The notes beneath the pieces were generated by a model, which was given only the letters and a program-made list of their open reading frames with translations, had not been told where the DNA came from and did no database searches. 64,000 nt of DNA from the NCBI RefSeq assembly GCF_000717715.1, contig NZ_JOAI01000021.1, positions 1-64,000 on the forward strand, read 5' to 3'. A program made the translations under genes and the position numbers. Below, in pieces: positions 43,067 through 52,427 of the stretch (within the stretch, counting starts at the first letter, position 1; the number at the start of each line of letters is the position of its first letter). The DNA is from Streptomyces sp. NRRL B-24484. GTDB taxonomy: Bacteria; Actinomycetota; Actinomycetes; Streptomycetales; Streptomycetaceae.

Positions 43067-44686
43067 ATGGCGGCCACTGAAGACCACAGCACCACCGACG
43101 CCCCGCGCTCGGCGTACTACGTCACCACCCCGATCTACTACGTGAACGACCGCCCGCACCTGGGCCACGCGTACACCACGGTCGCGGGCGACGTCCTCAC
43201 CCGCTGGCACCGCCAGCGCGGCGAGAACGTCTGGTACCTCACCGGTACCGACGAGCACGGGCAGAAGATCATGCGGACCGCCGAGGCCAACGGCGTCACC
43301 CCGCAGGAGTGGTGCGACAAGCTGGTCGAGGAGGCCTGGAAGCCGCTCTGGCGGCACCTGGACATCGCCAACGACGACTTCATCCGCACCACCCAGCAGC
43401 GGCACACCGACCGCGTGCAGGAGTTCGTCCAGGACCTCCACGACTGGGGCGAGATCTACAAGGGCGGCTACTCCGGCCCGTACTGCGTCGGCTGCGAGGA
43501 GTACAAGCTCCCGAACGAGCTGCTCCCCGGCGCCACCGAGGACGAGAAGCTCTGCCCGATCCACAAGCGCCCGGTCGAGTGGCTGGAGGAGGAGAACTAC
43601 TTCTTCCGCCTCTCCGCCTACGGCCCGAAGCTGCTGGAGTTCTACGCGGCCAACCCGGACTTCATCGCGCCCGCCTCCGCCCGCAACGAGGTGCTGCGCT
43701 TCGTCGAGCAGGGCCTGCAGGACCTCTCGATCTCCCGCTCCACCTTCAACTGGGGCGTGCCGCTGCCCTGGGACGAGAAGCACGTCCTCTACGTCTGGGT
43801 CGACGCGCTGCAGAACTACATCACCGCCGCCGGCTACGGCGCCGACCCGGAGCGCTTCGCCGAGCTGTGGCCGGCCTCCGTCCACCTGGTCGGCAAGGAC
43901 ATCCTCCGCTTCCACGCGGTCATCTGGCCGGCCATGCTGATGGCCGCGGGCCTGCCGCTGCCCAAGCGGGTCGTCGCCAACGGCTGGCTGATGGTCGGCG
44001 GCGAGAAGATGTCCAAGTCCAACCTGACCGGCATCGCGCCCACCGACCTCACCTCGCACTTCGGCGTGGACGCGTACCGCTACTACTTCCTGCGGGCGAT
44101 CCCGTTCGGCACCGACGGCTCGTTCTCCTGGGAGGACTTCGCCGCCCGGTACACCTCCGAGCTCGCCAACGACTTCGGCAACCTCGCCTCCCGCGTGGCC
44201 GCCATGGTCGGCAAGTACCACGGGGGCAGCCTGCCCGCGGCCACCGCCGCCGGCGCGGCCGAGCAGGCCGTCGTGGACGGCCTGGCCAAGGCCGCGGCCG
44301 AGGCCGACCGGAAGATCGGCGAGGAGCTGGACTTCGCCGGCGGCATCGCCGCGGTCTTCGAGTTCATCAAGCTGGTCAACGGCTACCTCACCGAGCAGGA
44401 GCCGTGGAAGGTCGCCAAGGACACCTCGGAGGAGGGACAGGCGCGCCTCGCCACGATCCTCTACACCGCGGCCGAGGCGCTGCGGGCCACCGCCGTGCTG
44501 CTCAACCCGCTGATGCCGGCGACCTCCGCCAAGCTGTGGGACTCGCTCGGCGCGGAGGAGGGCCTCGGCGCCCTCGCCGACCAGACCGTCGCCACCGTCG
44601 CCGACTGGGGCCGGCTGCCCGTCGGCTCCACCGTCACCAAGGGCGACATCCTGTTCCCCCGCCTGGAAGAGAAGCCCGCCTCCTGA
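43067..44686 (+). CDS. metG: Methionyl-tRNA synthetase
   Basis: A 539-residue class I aminoacyl-tRNA synthetase that charges initiator and elongator tRNA-Met. HIGH is HLGH (YVNDRPHLGHAYTT) and KMSKS is intact (EKMSKSN). A CVGC...CPIH zinc knuckle sits in the connective peptide. The C-terminal anticodon-binding domain contains INPLMP-like LLNPLMPATS. There is no C-terminal tRNA-binding (Trbp) extension, as usual in actinobacteria. Its stop overlaps the tatD start (TGATG). Confidence 0.97.
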   Translation: MAATEDHSTTDAPRSAYYVTTPIYYVNDRPHLGHAYTTVAGDVLTRWHRQRGENVWYLTGTDEHGQKIMRTAEANGVTPQEWCDKLVEEAWKPLWRHLDIANDDFIRTTQQRHTDRVQEFVQDLHDWGEIYKGGYSGPYCVGCEEYKLPNELLPGATEDEKLCPIHKRPVEWLEEENYFFRLSAYGPKLLEFYAANPDFIAPASARNEVLRFVEQGLQDLSISRSTFNWGVPLPWDEKHVLYVWVDALQNYITAAGYGADPERFAELWPASVHLVGKDILRFHAVIWPAMLMAAGLPLPKRVVANGWLMVGGEKMSKSNLTGIAPTDLTSHFGVDAYRYYFLRAIPFGTDGSFSWEDFAARYTSELANDFGNLASRVAAMVGKYHGGSLPAATAAGAAEQAVVDGLAKAAAEADRKIGEELDFAGGIAAVFEFIKLVNGYLTEQEPWKVAKDTSEEGQARLATILYTAAEALRATAVLLNPLMPATSAKLWDSLGAEEGLGALADQTVATVADWGRLPVGSTVTKGDILFPRLEEKPAS

Positions 44687-45564
44687 TGGCCAAGAAGGAC
44701 GACGACCGGTCGACCCCGCCGCCGCTGCCGGAACCCCTGGCGGTGGCGGTGGCCGACTCGCACACCCACCTGGACATGCAGGACGGCACCCCCGCCGAGG
44801 GCCTCGCGAAGGCCGCCTCGGTCGGGGTGACCACCGTCGTCCAGGTCGGCTGCGACGTGCGCGGCTCGCGCTGGGCGGCGGACCTCGCCGCCGAGTTCGA
44901 GGCCGTGCACGCGGCCGTCGCCCTGCACCCCAACGAGGCACCGCGGATCTTCCTCGGCGACCCCGACGGCTGGTCCGGGCAGCACCGGGCGCCCGGCGGG
45001 GCCGCCGCCCTCGACGAGGCGCTCGCCGAGATCGACGCCCTCGCCGCGCTGCCGCAGGTCAAGGCGGTCGGCGAGACCGGCCTCGACTACTTCCGCACCG
45101 GCCCCGAGGGCACGGACATCCAGAAGGAGTCCTTCCGCCGCCACATCGAGATCGCCAAGCGGCACGGAAAGGCCCTGGTCATCCACGACCGGGACGCCCA
45201 CGAGGACGTCATCGCCGTCCTGCTGGAGGAGGGCGCGCCCGAGCGCACCGTCTTCCACTGCTACTCCGGCGACGCCGCGATGGCCAGGACCTGCGCCGAG
45301 CACGGCTGGTACCTCTCCTTCGCCGGCCCGGTCACCTACAAGGCCAACCACGCCCTGCGCGAGGCCCTCGCGGTGACCCCGCTCGACCGCGTCCTGATCG
45401 AGACGGACGCGCCCTTCCTCACCCCGCACCCCTTCCGCGGCCGCCCCAACGCCCCCTACCTGATCCCGGTCACCCTCCGTGCGATGGCCGCCCACCGCGG
45501 CATCGGCGAGGACGAGATGGCCACCGCGATCGCCGCGAACACCGCCCGCGCCTTCGGCTACTGA
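44686..45564 (+). CDS. tatD: TatD-family metal-dependent deoxyribonuclease
   Basis: A 292-residue TIM-barrel hydrolase. Metal ligands appear in DSHTHLD, GETGLDYF, VIHDRDA, HCYSG and IETDAPFL, all intact. TatD enzymes are 3'-5' exonucleases and D-aminoacyl-tRNA or DNA repair factors. ATG at 44686 overlaps the metG stop. The rsmA gene follows after only 57 bp; the rpf genes I expect here are absent. Confidence 0.93.
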   Translation: MAKKDDDRSTPPPLPEPLAVAVADSHTHLDMQDGTPAEGLAKAASVGVTTVVQVGCDVRGSRWAADLAAEFEAVHAAVALHPNEAPRIFLGDPDGWSGQHRAPGGAAALDEALAEIDALAALPQVKAVGETGLDYFRTGPEGTDIQKESFRRHIEIAKRHGKALVIHDRDAHEDVIAVLLEEGAPERTVFHCYSGDAAMARTCAEHGWYLSFAGPVTYKANHALREALAVTPLDRVLIETDAPFLTPHPFRGRPNAPYLIPVTLRAMAAHRGIGEDEMATAIAANTARAFGY

Positions 45565-45609
45565 GGCCCCACCGGCAGGCCGTCGAAGCCGGGGGCGTGG
45601 CGGCGCCCG

Positions 45610-45615
45610 TATCCT
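45610..45615 (+). promoter_or_regulatory. -10 box of rsmA, predicted leaderless
   Basis: TATCCT ends 6 nt before the GTG start at 45622. Confidence 0.6.
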
Positions 45616-45621
45616 TGCGGG

Positions 45622-46506
45622 GTGAGCAGCACCGATCCCGCACCCGCCGCCGACCACCACCTGCTCGGCGCGGCCGACATCCGCGAACTGGCCGCCGCCT
45701 TCGGCGTGAAGCCGACCAAGCAGCGCGGCCAGAACTTCGTCATCGACGGCAACACCGTGCGGCGGATCGTCCGCGCGGGCGGGGTGACCGCCGAGGACAG
45801 CGTGGTCGAGGTCGGCCCGGGTCTCGGCTCGCTGACCCTGGCGCTGCTGGAGGTGGCCGCGCACGTCACCGCCGTCGAGATCGACCCGCTGCTCGCCCGG
45901 CACCTGCCGACCACCGTCGCCTCCCGGATGCCGGACAGGGCGAAGGACTTCGACCTCGTCCTGAGCGACGCCATGGAGGTCACCGAGCTGCCCGGCCCGG
46001 CGCCCACCGCGCTGGTCGCCAACCTGCCCTACAACGTCGCGGTGCCGGTGCTGCTGCACATGCTGCAGACCTTCCCGAGCATCGAGCGCACCCTGGTGAT
46101 GGTGCAGAGCGAGGTCGCCGACCGGCTCGCCGCCAAGCCCGGCAACAAGGTGTACGGCGTGCCCTCGGTGAAGGCCAACTGGTACGCCGAGGTGAAGCGG
46201 GCCGGCGCGATCGGCCGCAGCGTCTTCTGGCCCGCGCCGAACGTCGACTCCGGCCTGGTGTCGCTGATCCGCCGCGACCCGCCGAAGACCTCCGCCTCCC
46301 GCGCCGAGGTGTTCGCCGTCGTCGACGCCGCGTTCGCGCAGCGCCGCAAGACCCTGCGGGCCGCCCTGGCCGGCTGGGCCGGCTCGCCCGCCGGCGCCGA
46401 GCAGGCGCTCGCCGCCGCCGGAATCGACCACAAGCTGCGCGGCGAGATGCTGACGGTGGAACAGTTCGCCGCCATCGCCGAGCACAAGCCCGAGGCCCAG
46501 AAATGA
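45622..46506 (+). CDS. rsmA: 16S rRNA dimethyladenosine transferase RsmA/KsgA
   Basis: A 294-residue SAM-dependent enzyme that dimethylates two adjacent adenosines (A1518, A1519) in 16S r[30 protein letters not shown] and the catalytic NLPYN ([10 protein letters not shown]) are visible, and [15 protein letters not shown] is conserved. The four-base overlap AAATGA joins it to ispE. GTG at 45622 follows the TATCCT box. Its loss confers kasugamycin resistance in other bacteria. Confidence 0.96.
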   Translation: MSSTDPAPAADHHLLGAADIRELAAAFGVKPTKQRGQNFVIDGNTVRRIVRAGGVTAEDSVVEVGPGLGSLTLALLEVAAHVTAVEIDPLLARHLPTTVASRMPDRAKDFDLVLSDAMEVTELPGPAPTALVANLPYNVAVPVLLHMLQTFPSIERTLVMVQSEVADRLAAKPGNKVYGVPSVKANWYAEVKRAGAIGRSVFWPAPNVDSGLVSLIRRDPPKTSASRAEVFAVVDAAFAQRRKTLRAALAGWAGSPAGAEQALAAAGIDHKLRGEMLTVEQFAAIAEHKPEAQK

Positions 46507-47429
46507 TCACGGTTCGCGTCCCCGCCAAGGTCAACGTCCAGCTCGGCGTCGGCGGCCTGCGGGCCGACGGCTTCCACGACCTGGCCAACGTCTTCTTCGC
46601 CGTCGGCCTCTTCGACGAGGTCACCGCCACCGCGGGCGGGGGCGTCACGCTCTCCTGCACCGGCCCCGACGCGGCGTCCGTCCCGCTGGACGACAGCAAC
46701 CTCGCCGCCCGCGCGGCCCGGCTGCTCGCCGCCCACCACGGCCTCGCCGACCCCGGCGTCCACCTGCACATCGCCAAGGCCATCCCGGTGGCCGGCGGGA
46801 TGGCCGGCGGCAGCGCGGACGGCGCCGCCGCCCTGGTCGCCTGCGACGCGCTCTGGGGTCTGGGCACCCCGATCGGGACCCTGCTGGAGCTCGCCGCCGA
46901 ACTCGGCTCCGACGTGCCGTTCGCGCTGCTCGGCGGGGTCGCGCTGGGCCGCGGCCGCGGCGAGATCCTGGACGCGCTGCCGGTCGCCGGCACCTTCCAC
47001 TGGGTGTTCGCGGTCGCCGACGGCGGGCTCTCCACCCCGGCCGTCTTCCGCGAGTGCGACCGGCTCCGCGAGGAGGCCGGCACCGGCTCCTCGGAGGCCG
47101 ACGTCCCCACCCCGGACGCCGACCCGGCACTGCTCGCCGCCCTCGCCTCGGGCGACCCGGTCGCGCTGGCCGCCGCGCTCACCAACGACCTGCAGTCCGC
47201 GGCCCTCTCGCTGCGGCCCTCGCTCGCCGACACCCTGCACGCGGGCACCGAGGCCGGGGCGATCGGCGCGCTGGTCTCCGGCTCCGGCCCGACCTGCGCC
47301 TTCCTCGCCAAGGACGCCGAGTCGGCCGAGGCGATCGCCGCCGCCCTGCGGACCTCCGGCACCTGCCGCACCGCCCACGCCACCCACGGGCCGGTGCCGG
47401 GCGCGGAGGTCAGCGCACCCAGGCCTTGA
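46503..47429 (+). CDS. ispE: 4-diphosphocytidyl-2-C-methyl-D-erythritol kinase IspE
   Basis: A 308-residue GHMP kinase of the MEP isoprenoid pathway: N-terminal [18 protein letters not shown] loop [17 protein letters not shown] and C-terminal [13 protein letters not shown]. It supplies isopentenyl precursors, ultimately for undecaprenyl and polyprenyl carriers used by the MurJ, GT87 and Pmt steps in this window. ATG at 46503 overlaps the rsmA stop. Its 3' end overlaps the end of the convergent Uma2 gene by 20 bp. Confidence 0.95.
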   Translation: MITVRVPAKVNVQLGVGGLRADGFHDLANVFFAVGLFDEVTATAGGGVTLSCTGPDAASVPLDDSNLAARAARLLAAHHGLADPGVHLHIAKAIPVAGGMAGGSADGAAALVACDALWGLGTPIGTLLELAAELGSDVPFALLGGVALGRGRGEILDALPVAGTFHWVFAVADGGLSTPAVFRECDRLREEAGTGSSEADVPTPDADPALLAALASGDPVALAAALTNDLQSAALSLRPSLADTLHAGTEAGAIGALVSGSGPTCAFLAKDAESAEAIAAALRTSGTCRTAHATHGPVPGAEVSAPRP

Positions 47430-47988
47430 ACGGCTCGGTGTCCAGACTGATCCCGACCGGATCGGGCAGCAGGACGGTCTTGCCGAACGGCCGCCGGACC
47501 AGGCTCACGTACTGGCCGTCCTCGGGCTCGCTGTGGACCAGCACCTCGCAGCTGTCACGGTCGACCAGCAGGTAGACCGGGATACCGGTCTCCGCGTAGG
47601 CCCGCGGCTTCTCGTCCCGGTCACGGCGGTCGGTGTCGGTGTCGTACGAGGTCACCTCGACCACCATCACGGCCCGGTCGGCGGAGGCCCACTCGCCCTG
47701 GCCGGCGAAGCTGCCCTTCGGAGACAGCACGCCGTCCGGCTTGGCGTGGCCCTTGCGGTAGCTTTCCACCCGCAGTCCTCGCTCGGGGTACAGCCACAGG
47801 TCGGGGCGCTGCTGCATGCACTGCTCCATCACCCAGCGGATGATCTCGTCGTGGTCGCCGTCCGGCACTGCCTTGACCCCCAGCCGCCCGTGGATGAACT
47901 CCATCCGCACACCTTCACGCTCGGCCGCCAGGGCGATGCGCTCGAACTCCTCGGCCAGCATCTGCGGCCGGTCCTCCACCGCGGTCAC
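47410..47988 (-). CDS. Uma2-family (DUF820) PD-(D/E)XK endonuclease-like protein
   Basis: A 192-residue protein of the DUF820/Uma2 family, which is very abundant in Streptomyces. The putative PD-(D/E)xK core is visible as KPDGVLSP followed by VVEVTSYDTDTDRRDRDEKPRAYAE and PVYLLVDRD. Family members are assumed to be nucleases of uncertain role. GTG at 47988 has GGGAGG upstream; an in-frame start further up lacks a site. The stop lies inside the end of ispE on the other strand. Confidence 0.85.
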   Translation of the reverse strand: MTAVEDRPQMLAEEFERIALAAEREGVRMEFIHGRLGVKAVPDGDHDEIIRWVMEQCMQQRPDLWLYPERGLRVESYRKGHAKPDGVLSPKGSFAGQGEWASADRAVMVVEVTSYDTDTDRRDRDEKPRAYAETGIPVYLLVDRDSCEVLVHSEPEDGQYVSLVRRPFGKTVLLPDPVGISLDTEPFKAWVR

Positions 47989-48128
47989 CGCACACCTCCC
48001 GCTCTCCGGTTCGCTGCTGCGACCCTCGCACGGTACCGCGCCGGAGCAGCGGGCCGGGAGCTTCCCGCCTCCCACTAGGCTGGGTGGTCGGAGATCTCTC
48101 TCGACCCCCTCCCAGGAGCGCAGCAGCA

Positions 48129-49928
48129 GTGGCCGTCAACCTCGCCACCATCGAGTCCGTCACCAAGGTGTACGGCACCCGTGCCCTGATGGACGGGGTG
48201 AGCCTCGGCGTCAGCGAGGGGGACCGGATCGGCGTCGTCGGCCGCAACGGCGACGGCAAGACCACCCTGATCCGGATGCTCGCCAAGCTGGAGGAGCCCG
48301 ACTCCGGCCGGATCACCCACTCCGGCGGGCTGCAGATGGCCGTCCTCACCCAGCACGACTCGCTGGACCCGGCGGCCACCATCCGGCACGAGGTGATCGC
48401 CGACCGGGCCGACCACGAGTGGCTCGGCGACGCCCGGATCCGCGACATCGTCGAGGGCCTGTTCGGCGGCCTCGACCTGCCGGGCTTCGCCGACGGCCTG
48501 GACACCGTGATCGGCCCGCTCTCCGGCGGCGAGCGCCGCCGCATCGCGCTGGCGAAGCTGCTGCTCGGCGAGCCCGACCTGATCGTCCTGGACGAGCCCA
48601 CCAACCACCTCGACGTGGAGGGCATCGCCTGGCTCGCCCGCCACCTGCAGGCCCGCCGCTCGGCGCTGGTCTGCGTCACCCACGACCGCTGGTTCCTCGA
48701 CCAGGTCTGCACCCGGATGTGGGACGTCCAGCGCGGCGACGTCCGCGAGTACGAGGGCGGCTACTCCGACTACGTCTTCGCCCGCGCCGAGCGCTCCCGG
48801 ATCGAGGCCACCGAGGAGCAGAAGCGGCAGAACCTGGCCCGCAAGGAGCTGGCCTGGCTGCGCCGCGGTGCCCCGGCCCGCACCTCGAAGCCGCGCTACC
48901 GGATCGAGGCGGCCAACGCGCTGATCGCCGACGTGCCGGAGCCGCGCGACAAGTCCGAGCTGATGAAGTTCGCCAACGCCCGCCTCGGCCGCACCGTCTT
49001 CGACCTGGAGGGCGTCAGCATCAAGGCCGGTCCCAAGCACCTGCTGGACCACCTGACCTGGCAGCTCGGCCCCGGCGACCGGATCGGCCTGCTCGGCGTC
49101 AACGGCGCCGGCAAGACCTCGCTGCTGCGGGCCATGCAGGCCGCGTACGCGACCGAGGGCGACGTGCAGCCCGCCGGCGGTGTGATCAAGGTCGGCAAGA
49201 CCGTGCGCCTCGCCTACCTCTCGCAGGAGATCGCCGAGCTGGACCCGGAGACCCGGGTGCTGCAGGCCGTCGAGCAGGTCCGCGGCCGCGTCGACCTCGG
49301 CAAGGGCCGGGAGATGAGCGCGGGTCAGCTCTGCGAGCAGTTCGGCTTCGGCAAGGACAAGCAGTGGACGCCGGTCGGCGACCTGTCCGGCGGTGAGCGG
49401 CGCCGCCTCCAGCTGCTGCGGCTGCTGATGGACGAGCCCAACGTGCTCTTCCTCGACGAGCCCACCAACGACCTCGACATCGAGACGCTCAACCAGCTGG
49501 AGGACGTCCTCGACGGCTGGCCCGGCTCGATGGTCGTGATCAGCCACGACCGCTTCTTCATCGAGCGCACCACCGACACCGTCTACGCGCTGCTGGGCGA
49601 CCGGCGGATGCGGATGCTGCCGAACGGCGTCGACGAGTACCTGGAGCGGCGGGCCCGGATGGCCGAGTCGGCCGCGCCCGCCGCCGCCGCGGCCCCGGCC
49701 GCACCGGCGAAGCCCGCCGCGGACACCCGGGCCGCGAAGAAGGAGATGCAGAAGCTGGAGCGGCAGATCGCCAAGCTGGACGACCAGGAGTCCAAGCTGC
49801 ACGCCCAGCTCGCCGAGCACGCCGCCGACTTCTCCAAGGTCGCGGAACTGGACGCCAAGCTGCGGAAGGTCCGTGACGAGAAGGAGGAGCTGGAGATGGC
49901 CTGGCTGGAGCTGGCCGAACAGGTCTGA
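48129..49928 (+). CDS. ABC-F family ATPase
   Basis: A 599-residue soluble protein with two ABC domains: Walker A GRNGDGKTT and GVNGAGKTS, signatures LSGGERRR (twice), and Walker B DEPTNHLD / DEPTNDLD. The linker between them is Arg-rich (LAWLRRGAPARTSKPRY) and a C-terminal coiled coil (AAKKEMQKLERQIAKLDDQ) follows an Ala/Pro stretch. No membrane partner, so it is a ribosome-acting ABC-F factor of the Uup type rather than a transporter. Some relatives protect against ribosome antibiotics; nothing here proves that. GTG at 48129 has AGGAG upstream; a TAGGCT box lies at 48076-48081. Confidence 0.92.
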   Translation: MAVNLATIESVTKVYGTRALMDGVSLGVSEGDRIGVVGRNGDGKTTLIRMLAKLEEPDSGRITHSGGLQMAVLTQHDSLDPAATIRHEVIADRADHEWLGDARIRDIVEGLFGGLDLPGFADGLDTVIGPLSGGERRRIALAKLLLGEPDLIVLDEPTNHLDVEGIAWLARHLQARRSALVCVTHDRWFLDQVCTRMWDVQRGDVREYEGGYSDYVFARAERSRIEATEEQKRQNLARKELAWLRRGAPARTSKPRYRIEAANALIADVPEPRDKSELMKFANARLGRTVFDLEGVSIKAGPKHLLDHLTWQLGPGDRIGLLGVNGAGKTSLLRAMQAAYATEGDVQPAGGVIKVGKTVRLAYLSQEIAELDPETRVLQAVEQVRGRVDLGKGREMSAGQLCEQFGFGKDKQWTPVGDLSGGERRRLQLLRLLMDEPNVLFLDEPTNDLDIETLNQLEDVLDGWPGSMVVISHDRFFIERTTDTVYALLGDRRMRMLPNGVDEYLERRARMAESAAPAAAAAPAAPAKPAADTRAAKKEMQKLERQIAKLDDQESKLHAQLAEHAADFSKVAELDAKLRKVRDEKEELEMAWLELAEQV

Positions 49929-49938
49929 GACGCGAAGC

Positions 49939-49965
49939 GGAGGGCGCCCCGGCGGGGCGCCCTCC
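49939..49965. terminator. Bidirectional terminator
   Basis: A perfect 12-bp stem GGAGGGCGCCCC / GGGGCGCCCTCC with a 3-nt loop sits between the ABC-F gene and the convergent small membrane protein gene. Confidence 0.85.
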
Positions 49966-49980
49966 GGCGTTCGGCGGCGG

Positions 49981-50178
49981 TCAGCGCCGGGGGCGGAACC
50001 GGCGGACGGTCTCCCAGCCGGCGGCCGGCAGCAGGACCGCGGCGAGCAGCGCCCAGGCGGCCGAACCACCGTGGCGGTACTGGCTGACGCCCAGGTCGAG
50101 CAGCAGCAGGGTGAGCGCGAGGCACAGCACGGCGAAGAGCTTGTCGAACACGCCGTTGTCGTCGAACACGTTGTTCAC
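49981..50178 (-). CDS. Small two-helix membrane protein
   Basis: A 65-residue protein with two hydrophobic segments (FAVLCLALTLLLLDLGV and AAWALLAAVLLPAAGWETV) separated by QYRHGGS, and a very basic end (RRFRPRR). GTG at 50178 has GAAAGG upstream. I do not recognise it; similar small membrane proteins are widespread in Streptomyces. The promoter lies in the 144-bp gap with the divergent MHS transporter gene. Confidence 0.75.
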   Translation of the reverse strand: MNNVFDDNGVFDKLFAVLCLALTLLLLDLGVSQYRHGGSAAWALLAAVLLPAAGWETVRRFRPRR

Positions 50179-50322
50179 GTGCGCCCTTTCGGAGGCGGAG
50201 GCGGCCACCATACCGCCGCGCCCCGGGCGGCGCACCACCCCGGCTCCCGCCCTGCCGTTCGCTCCCGAATCACCCTTGTGCCTGCTGTCCTCGCAGCTCA
50301 GCGCCTTGCCAGGGTGGACCTC

Positions 50323-51660
50323 ATGACGCATGACACCCCCTCAGCGGGCGAGCCGGCGGCACTGCGCCGGGTGGCCGCCGCGGCCCTGCTCGGCACCGCC
50401 GTCGAGTTCTACGACTTCTTCATCTACGGCACGGCCGCCGCCCTGGTCTTCGGCCGGGTCTTCTTCCCCGGGCTGGGACCGGTCGGCGCACTGCTCGCCG
50501 CCTTCTCGGTCTACGCGGTGGCCTTCGCGGCCCGCCCGCTCGGCGCCGTGCTGTTCGGGCACTTCGGCGACCGGCTCGGCCGGCGGGCGACCCTGGTGGT
50601 GTCACTGCTGCTGATGGGCCTGTCCACCGCGGCGGTGGGCCTGCTGCCCGACTACGGTCGGTGGGGCGGCTGGGCGCCGGTGCTGCTCACGGTGCTGCGC
50701 TTCTGCCAGGGCCTGGGGCTGGGCGGCGAGTGGGGCGGCGCCGCCCTGCTGCTGGCGGAGCACGCCCCGGCCGGCCGCCGCGGCCGGTACGGCGGGCTGC
50801 TGCAACTCGGGCCGTGTGCCGGGTTCTTCCTGGCCACCGGGGTGTTCCTGGTGCTGGGTGCGGTGCTGGACGAGGCGGCCTTCCTCGCCTGGGGCTGGCG
50901 GGTGCCGTTCCTGGCGTCCCTGGTGCTGGTGGCGATCGGGCTGTTCGTCCGGCTGCGGGTCGCCGAGAGCCCGGTGTTCCGGGCGGAGCGGGTGCGGCCG
51001 CGCGTGCCGGCGGCGGAGGTGCTGGCCCGGCACGGCCGTCCGGTGCTGCTCGGCGGGGGTGCGGTGATGTCCGGGTACGCGCTGTTCTACCTGACGACCA
51101 CGTACGCGCTGGCGCACCTGACCGCTGACCTCGGGGTGGGCCGGACGCCGGTGCTCGGGCTGCTGATGGCGGGCGCGGTGCTGAAGGGCGGCACGGTGGT
51201 GCTCGCCTCGCGGGCGAGCGACCGGTTCGGCCGGCGCCCGACGCTGGCCGCGGCGACGGCCCTGGCGGCGCTCTGGTCGGCGGTGCTCTTCCCGCTGCTG
51301 GAGACCGGCCGGACGGCGTGGATTGCGCTCGGCCTGCTCGGGGCGATGGCGCTGCTCGGCGCGATGCTCGGGCCGGTCGCCGCGTACCTGCCGGAGCTGT
51401 TCCCGACCCGGGTGCGCTACACGGGCGCGGCGCTGACCTACAACCTGGCGGGCGTGGTGGGCGGGGCGACGGCCCCGCTGGTGGCGACCCGGCTGACCGC
51501 CGCGTACGGGACGGCCGTGCCGGTCGGCTGGTACCTCGCCGCGCTCGGCGGGGTGTCCGTGCTGTGCGTGCTCGGCCTGCCGGAGACCCGCGGGGCGGAC
51601 CTGGACGCGACCGGCCGCCGGACCCCCGTGCTGGGCGGGGGTGCGGCGGCCGGTCGGTGA
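50323..51660 (+). CDS. MHS-family MFS transporter
   Basis: A 445-residue, 12-TM proton symporter of the metabolite:H+ symporter family (ShiA, KgtP, ProP group). Key blocks: GTAVEFYDFFIYGTAAAL, GHFGDRLGRRATL, RFCQGLGLGGEWGGA and YLPELFPTRVRYTG. Substrates of the family are organic acids, shikimate or betaine; this one is not assigned. ATG at 50323 has AGGGTGG upstream. Confidence 0.92.
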   Translation: MTHDTPSAGEPAALRRVAAAALLGTAVEFYDFFIYGTAAALVFGRVFFPGLGPVGALLAAFSVYAVAFAARPLGAVLFGHFGDRLGRRATLVVSLLLMGLSTAAVGLLPDYGRWGGWAPVLLTVLRFCQGLGLGGEWGGAALLLAEHAPAGRRGRYGGLLQLGPCAGFFLATGVFLVLGAVLDEAAFLAWGWRVPFLASLVLVAIGLFVRLRVAESPVFRAERVRPRVPAAEVLARHGRPVLLGGGAVMSGYALFYLTTTYALAHLTADLGVGRTPVLGLLMAGAVLKGGTVVLASRASDRFGRRPTLAAATALAALWSAVLFPLLETGRTAWIALGLLGAMALLGAMLGPVAAYLPELFPTRVRYTGAALTYNLAGVVGGATAPLVATRLTAAYGTAVPVGWYLAALGGVSVLCVLGLPETRGADLDATGRRTPVLGGGAAAGR

Positions 51661-51683
51661 CGGCGCGTCGGGGTGCCGGTGCG

Positions 51684-52280
51684 TCAGACGGCCAGGGCGG
51701 CCCGGCCGGCCAGGGTGATCGCGGCCTGGTTGGCGACCCGCTCGCCGAGGTGCTCGGCGGTGGCGATGTCGGCCTTGTGGACGCCCTCGGGGCCCTGGTC
51801 GTTGTTGGTCTGGGCGCCGGCGCCGAGGAACAGGCCGAGGCGGTTGAGGTCGTTCTCCGAGGCGGTGGTGGAGTTCCAGCCCGGGTGCAGGCCCAGGTTC
51901 ACCCAGTGCATGCCGTGCTGGGCGGCGAGCACCGTGAAGAACTGCAGGGTGTGCAGCTTGTCGCCGCTCTTCGAGGCGGAGTTGGTGAAGCCGGCGGCCA
52001 GCTTGTCCTTCCAGGTCTGGCCGAACCAGCGCTTGGAGCTGGCCTCGGCGAAGGCGTGGAAGGCGCCGGAGGCGGTGCCCATGTAGGTCGGCGAGCCGAA
52101 GACGATCGCGTCGGCGGCGTCGAGCTGCGCCCACTGCTCCTCGGTGATGGTGTCCACGGCGATCTGCACCGCGTCGGCGCCGGCCGAGGCGGCACCGCGG
52201 GCGACCGCCTCCGCCAGCACGGCGGTGTGGCCGTAGCCGGAGTGGTAGGCGATGGCGACGGTGGGACGGATGGTCGTCAT
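51684..52280 (-). CDS. WrbA-like flavodoxin / NAD(P)H:quinone oxidoreductase
   Basis: A 198-residue flavodoxin-fold protein. The FMN phosphate loop is HSGYGHT (residues about 13-19), followed by FGSPTYMGTASGAFHAF and WVNLGLHPG. WrbA-type enzymes reduce quinones by two electrons and protect against redox cyclers. The divergent HxlR gene 148 bp away is the usual arrangement for its control. ATG at 52280. A minus-strand promoter TTGGTA-N18-TACATT can be read through the operator region. Confidence 0.9.
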   Translation of the reverse strand: MTTIRPTVAIAYHSGYGHTAVLAEAVARGAASAGADAVQIAVDTITEEQWAQLDAADAIVFGSPTYMGTASGAFHAFAEASSKRWFGQTWKDKLAAGFTNSASKSGDKLHTLQFFTVLAAQHGMHWVNLGLHPGWNSTTASENDLNRLGLFLGAGAQTNNDQGPEGVHKADIATAEHLGERVANQAAITLAGRAALAV

Positions 52281-52354
52281 GCGGGATGACTCCTCGGAGA
52301 GGGCGGACGGATGCCCGGGCGGCAGAACGGACGGACGGGCCGGCCGGGCTTGAC

Positions 52355-52407
52355 GGTCTCCAATGTAGACCAGGTCTCCGATGGTTACCAACTCCCGATT
52401 GGAGACC
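52355..52407. promoter_or_regulatory. Inverted-repeat operator between wrbA-like and hxlR genes
   Basis: A perfect 10-bp inverted repeat, GGTCTCCAAT (52355-52364) and ATTGGAGACC (52398-52407), with an inner related half-site GGTCTCC (52373-52379). The arms flank or cover the predicted promoters of both divergent genes, so they are the likely HxlR binding sites. Confidence 0.65.
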
Positions 52408-52415
52408 GCCGGCGC

Positions 52416-52421
52416 TACCCT
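52416..52421 (+). promoter_or_regulatory. -10 box of hxlR gene, predicted leaderless
   Basis: TACCCT ends 6 nt before the ATG at 52428; no Shine-Dalgarno site lies between. Confidence 0.55.
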
Positions 52422-52427
52422 TGCGGT

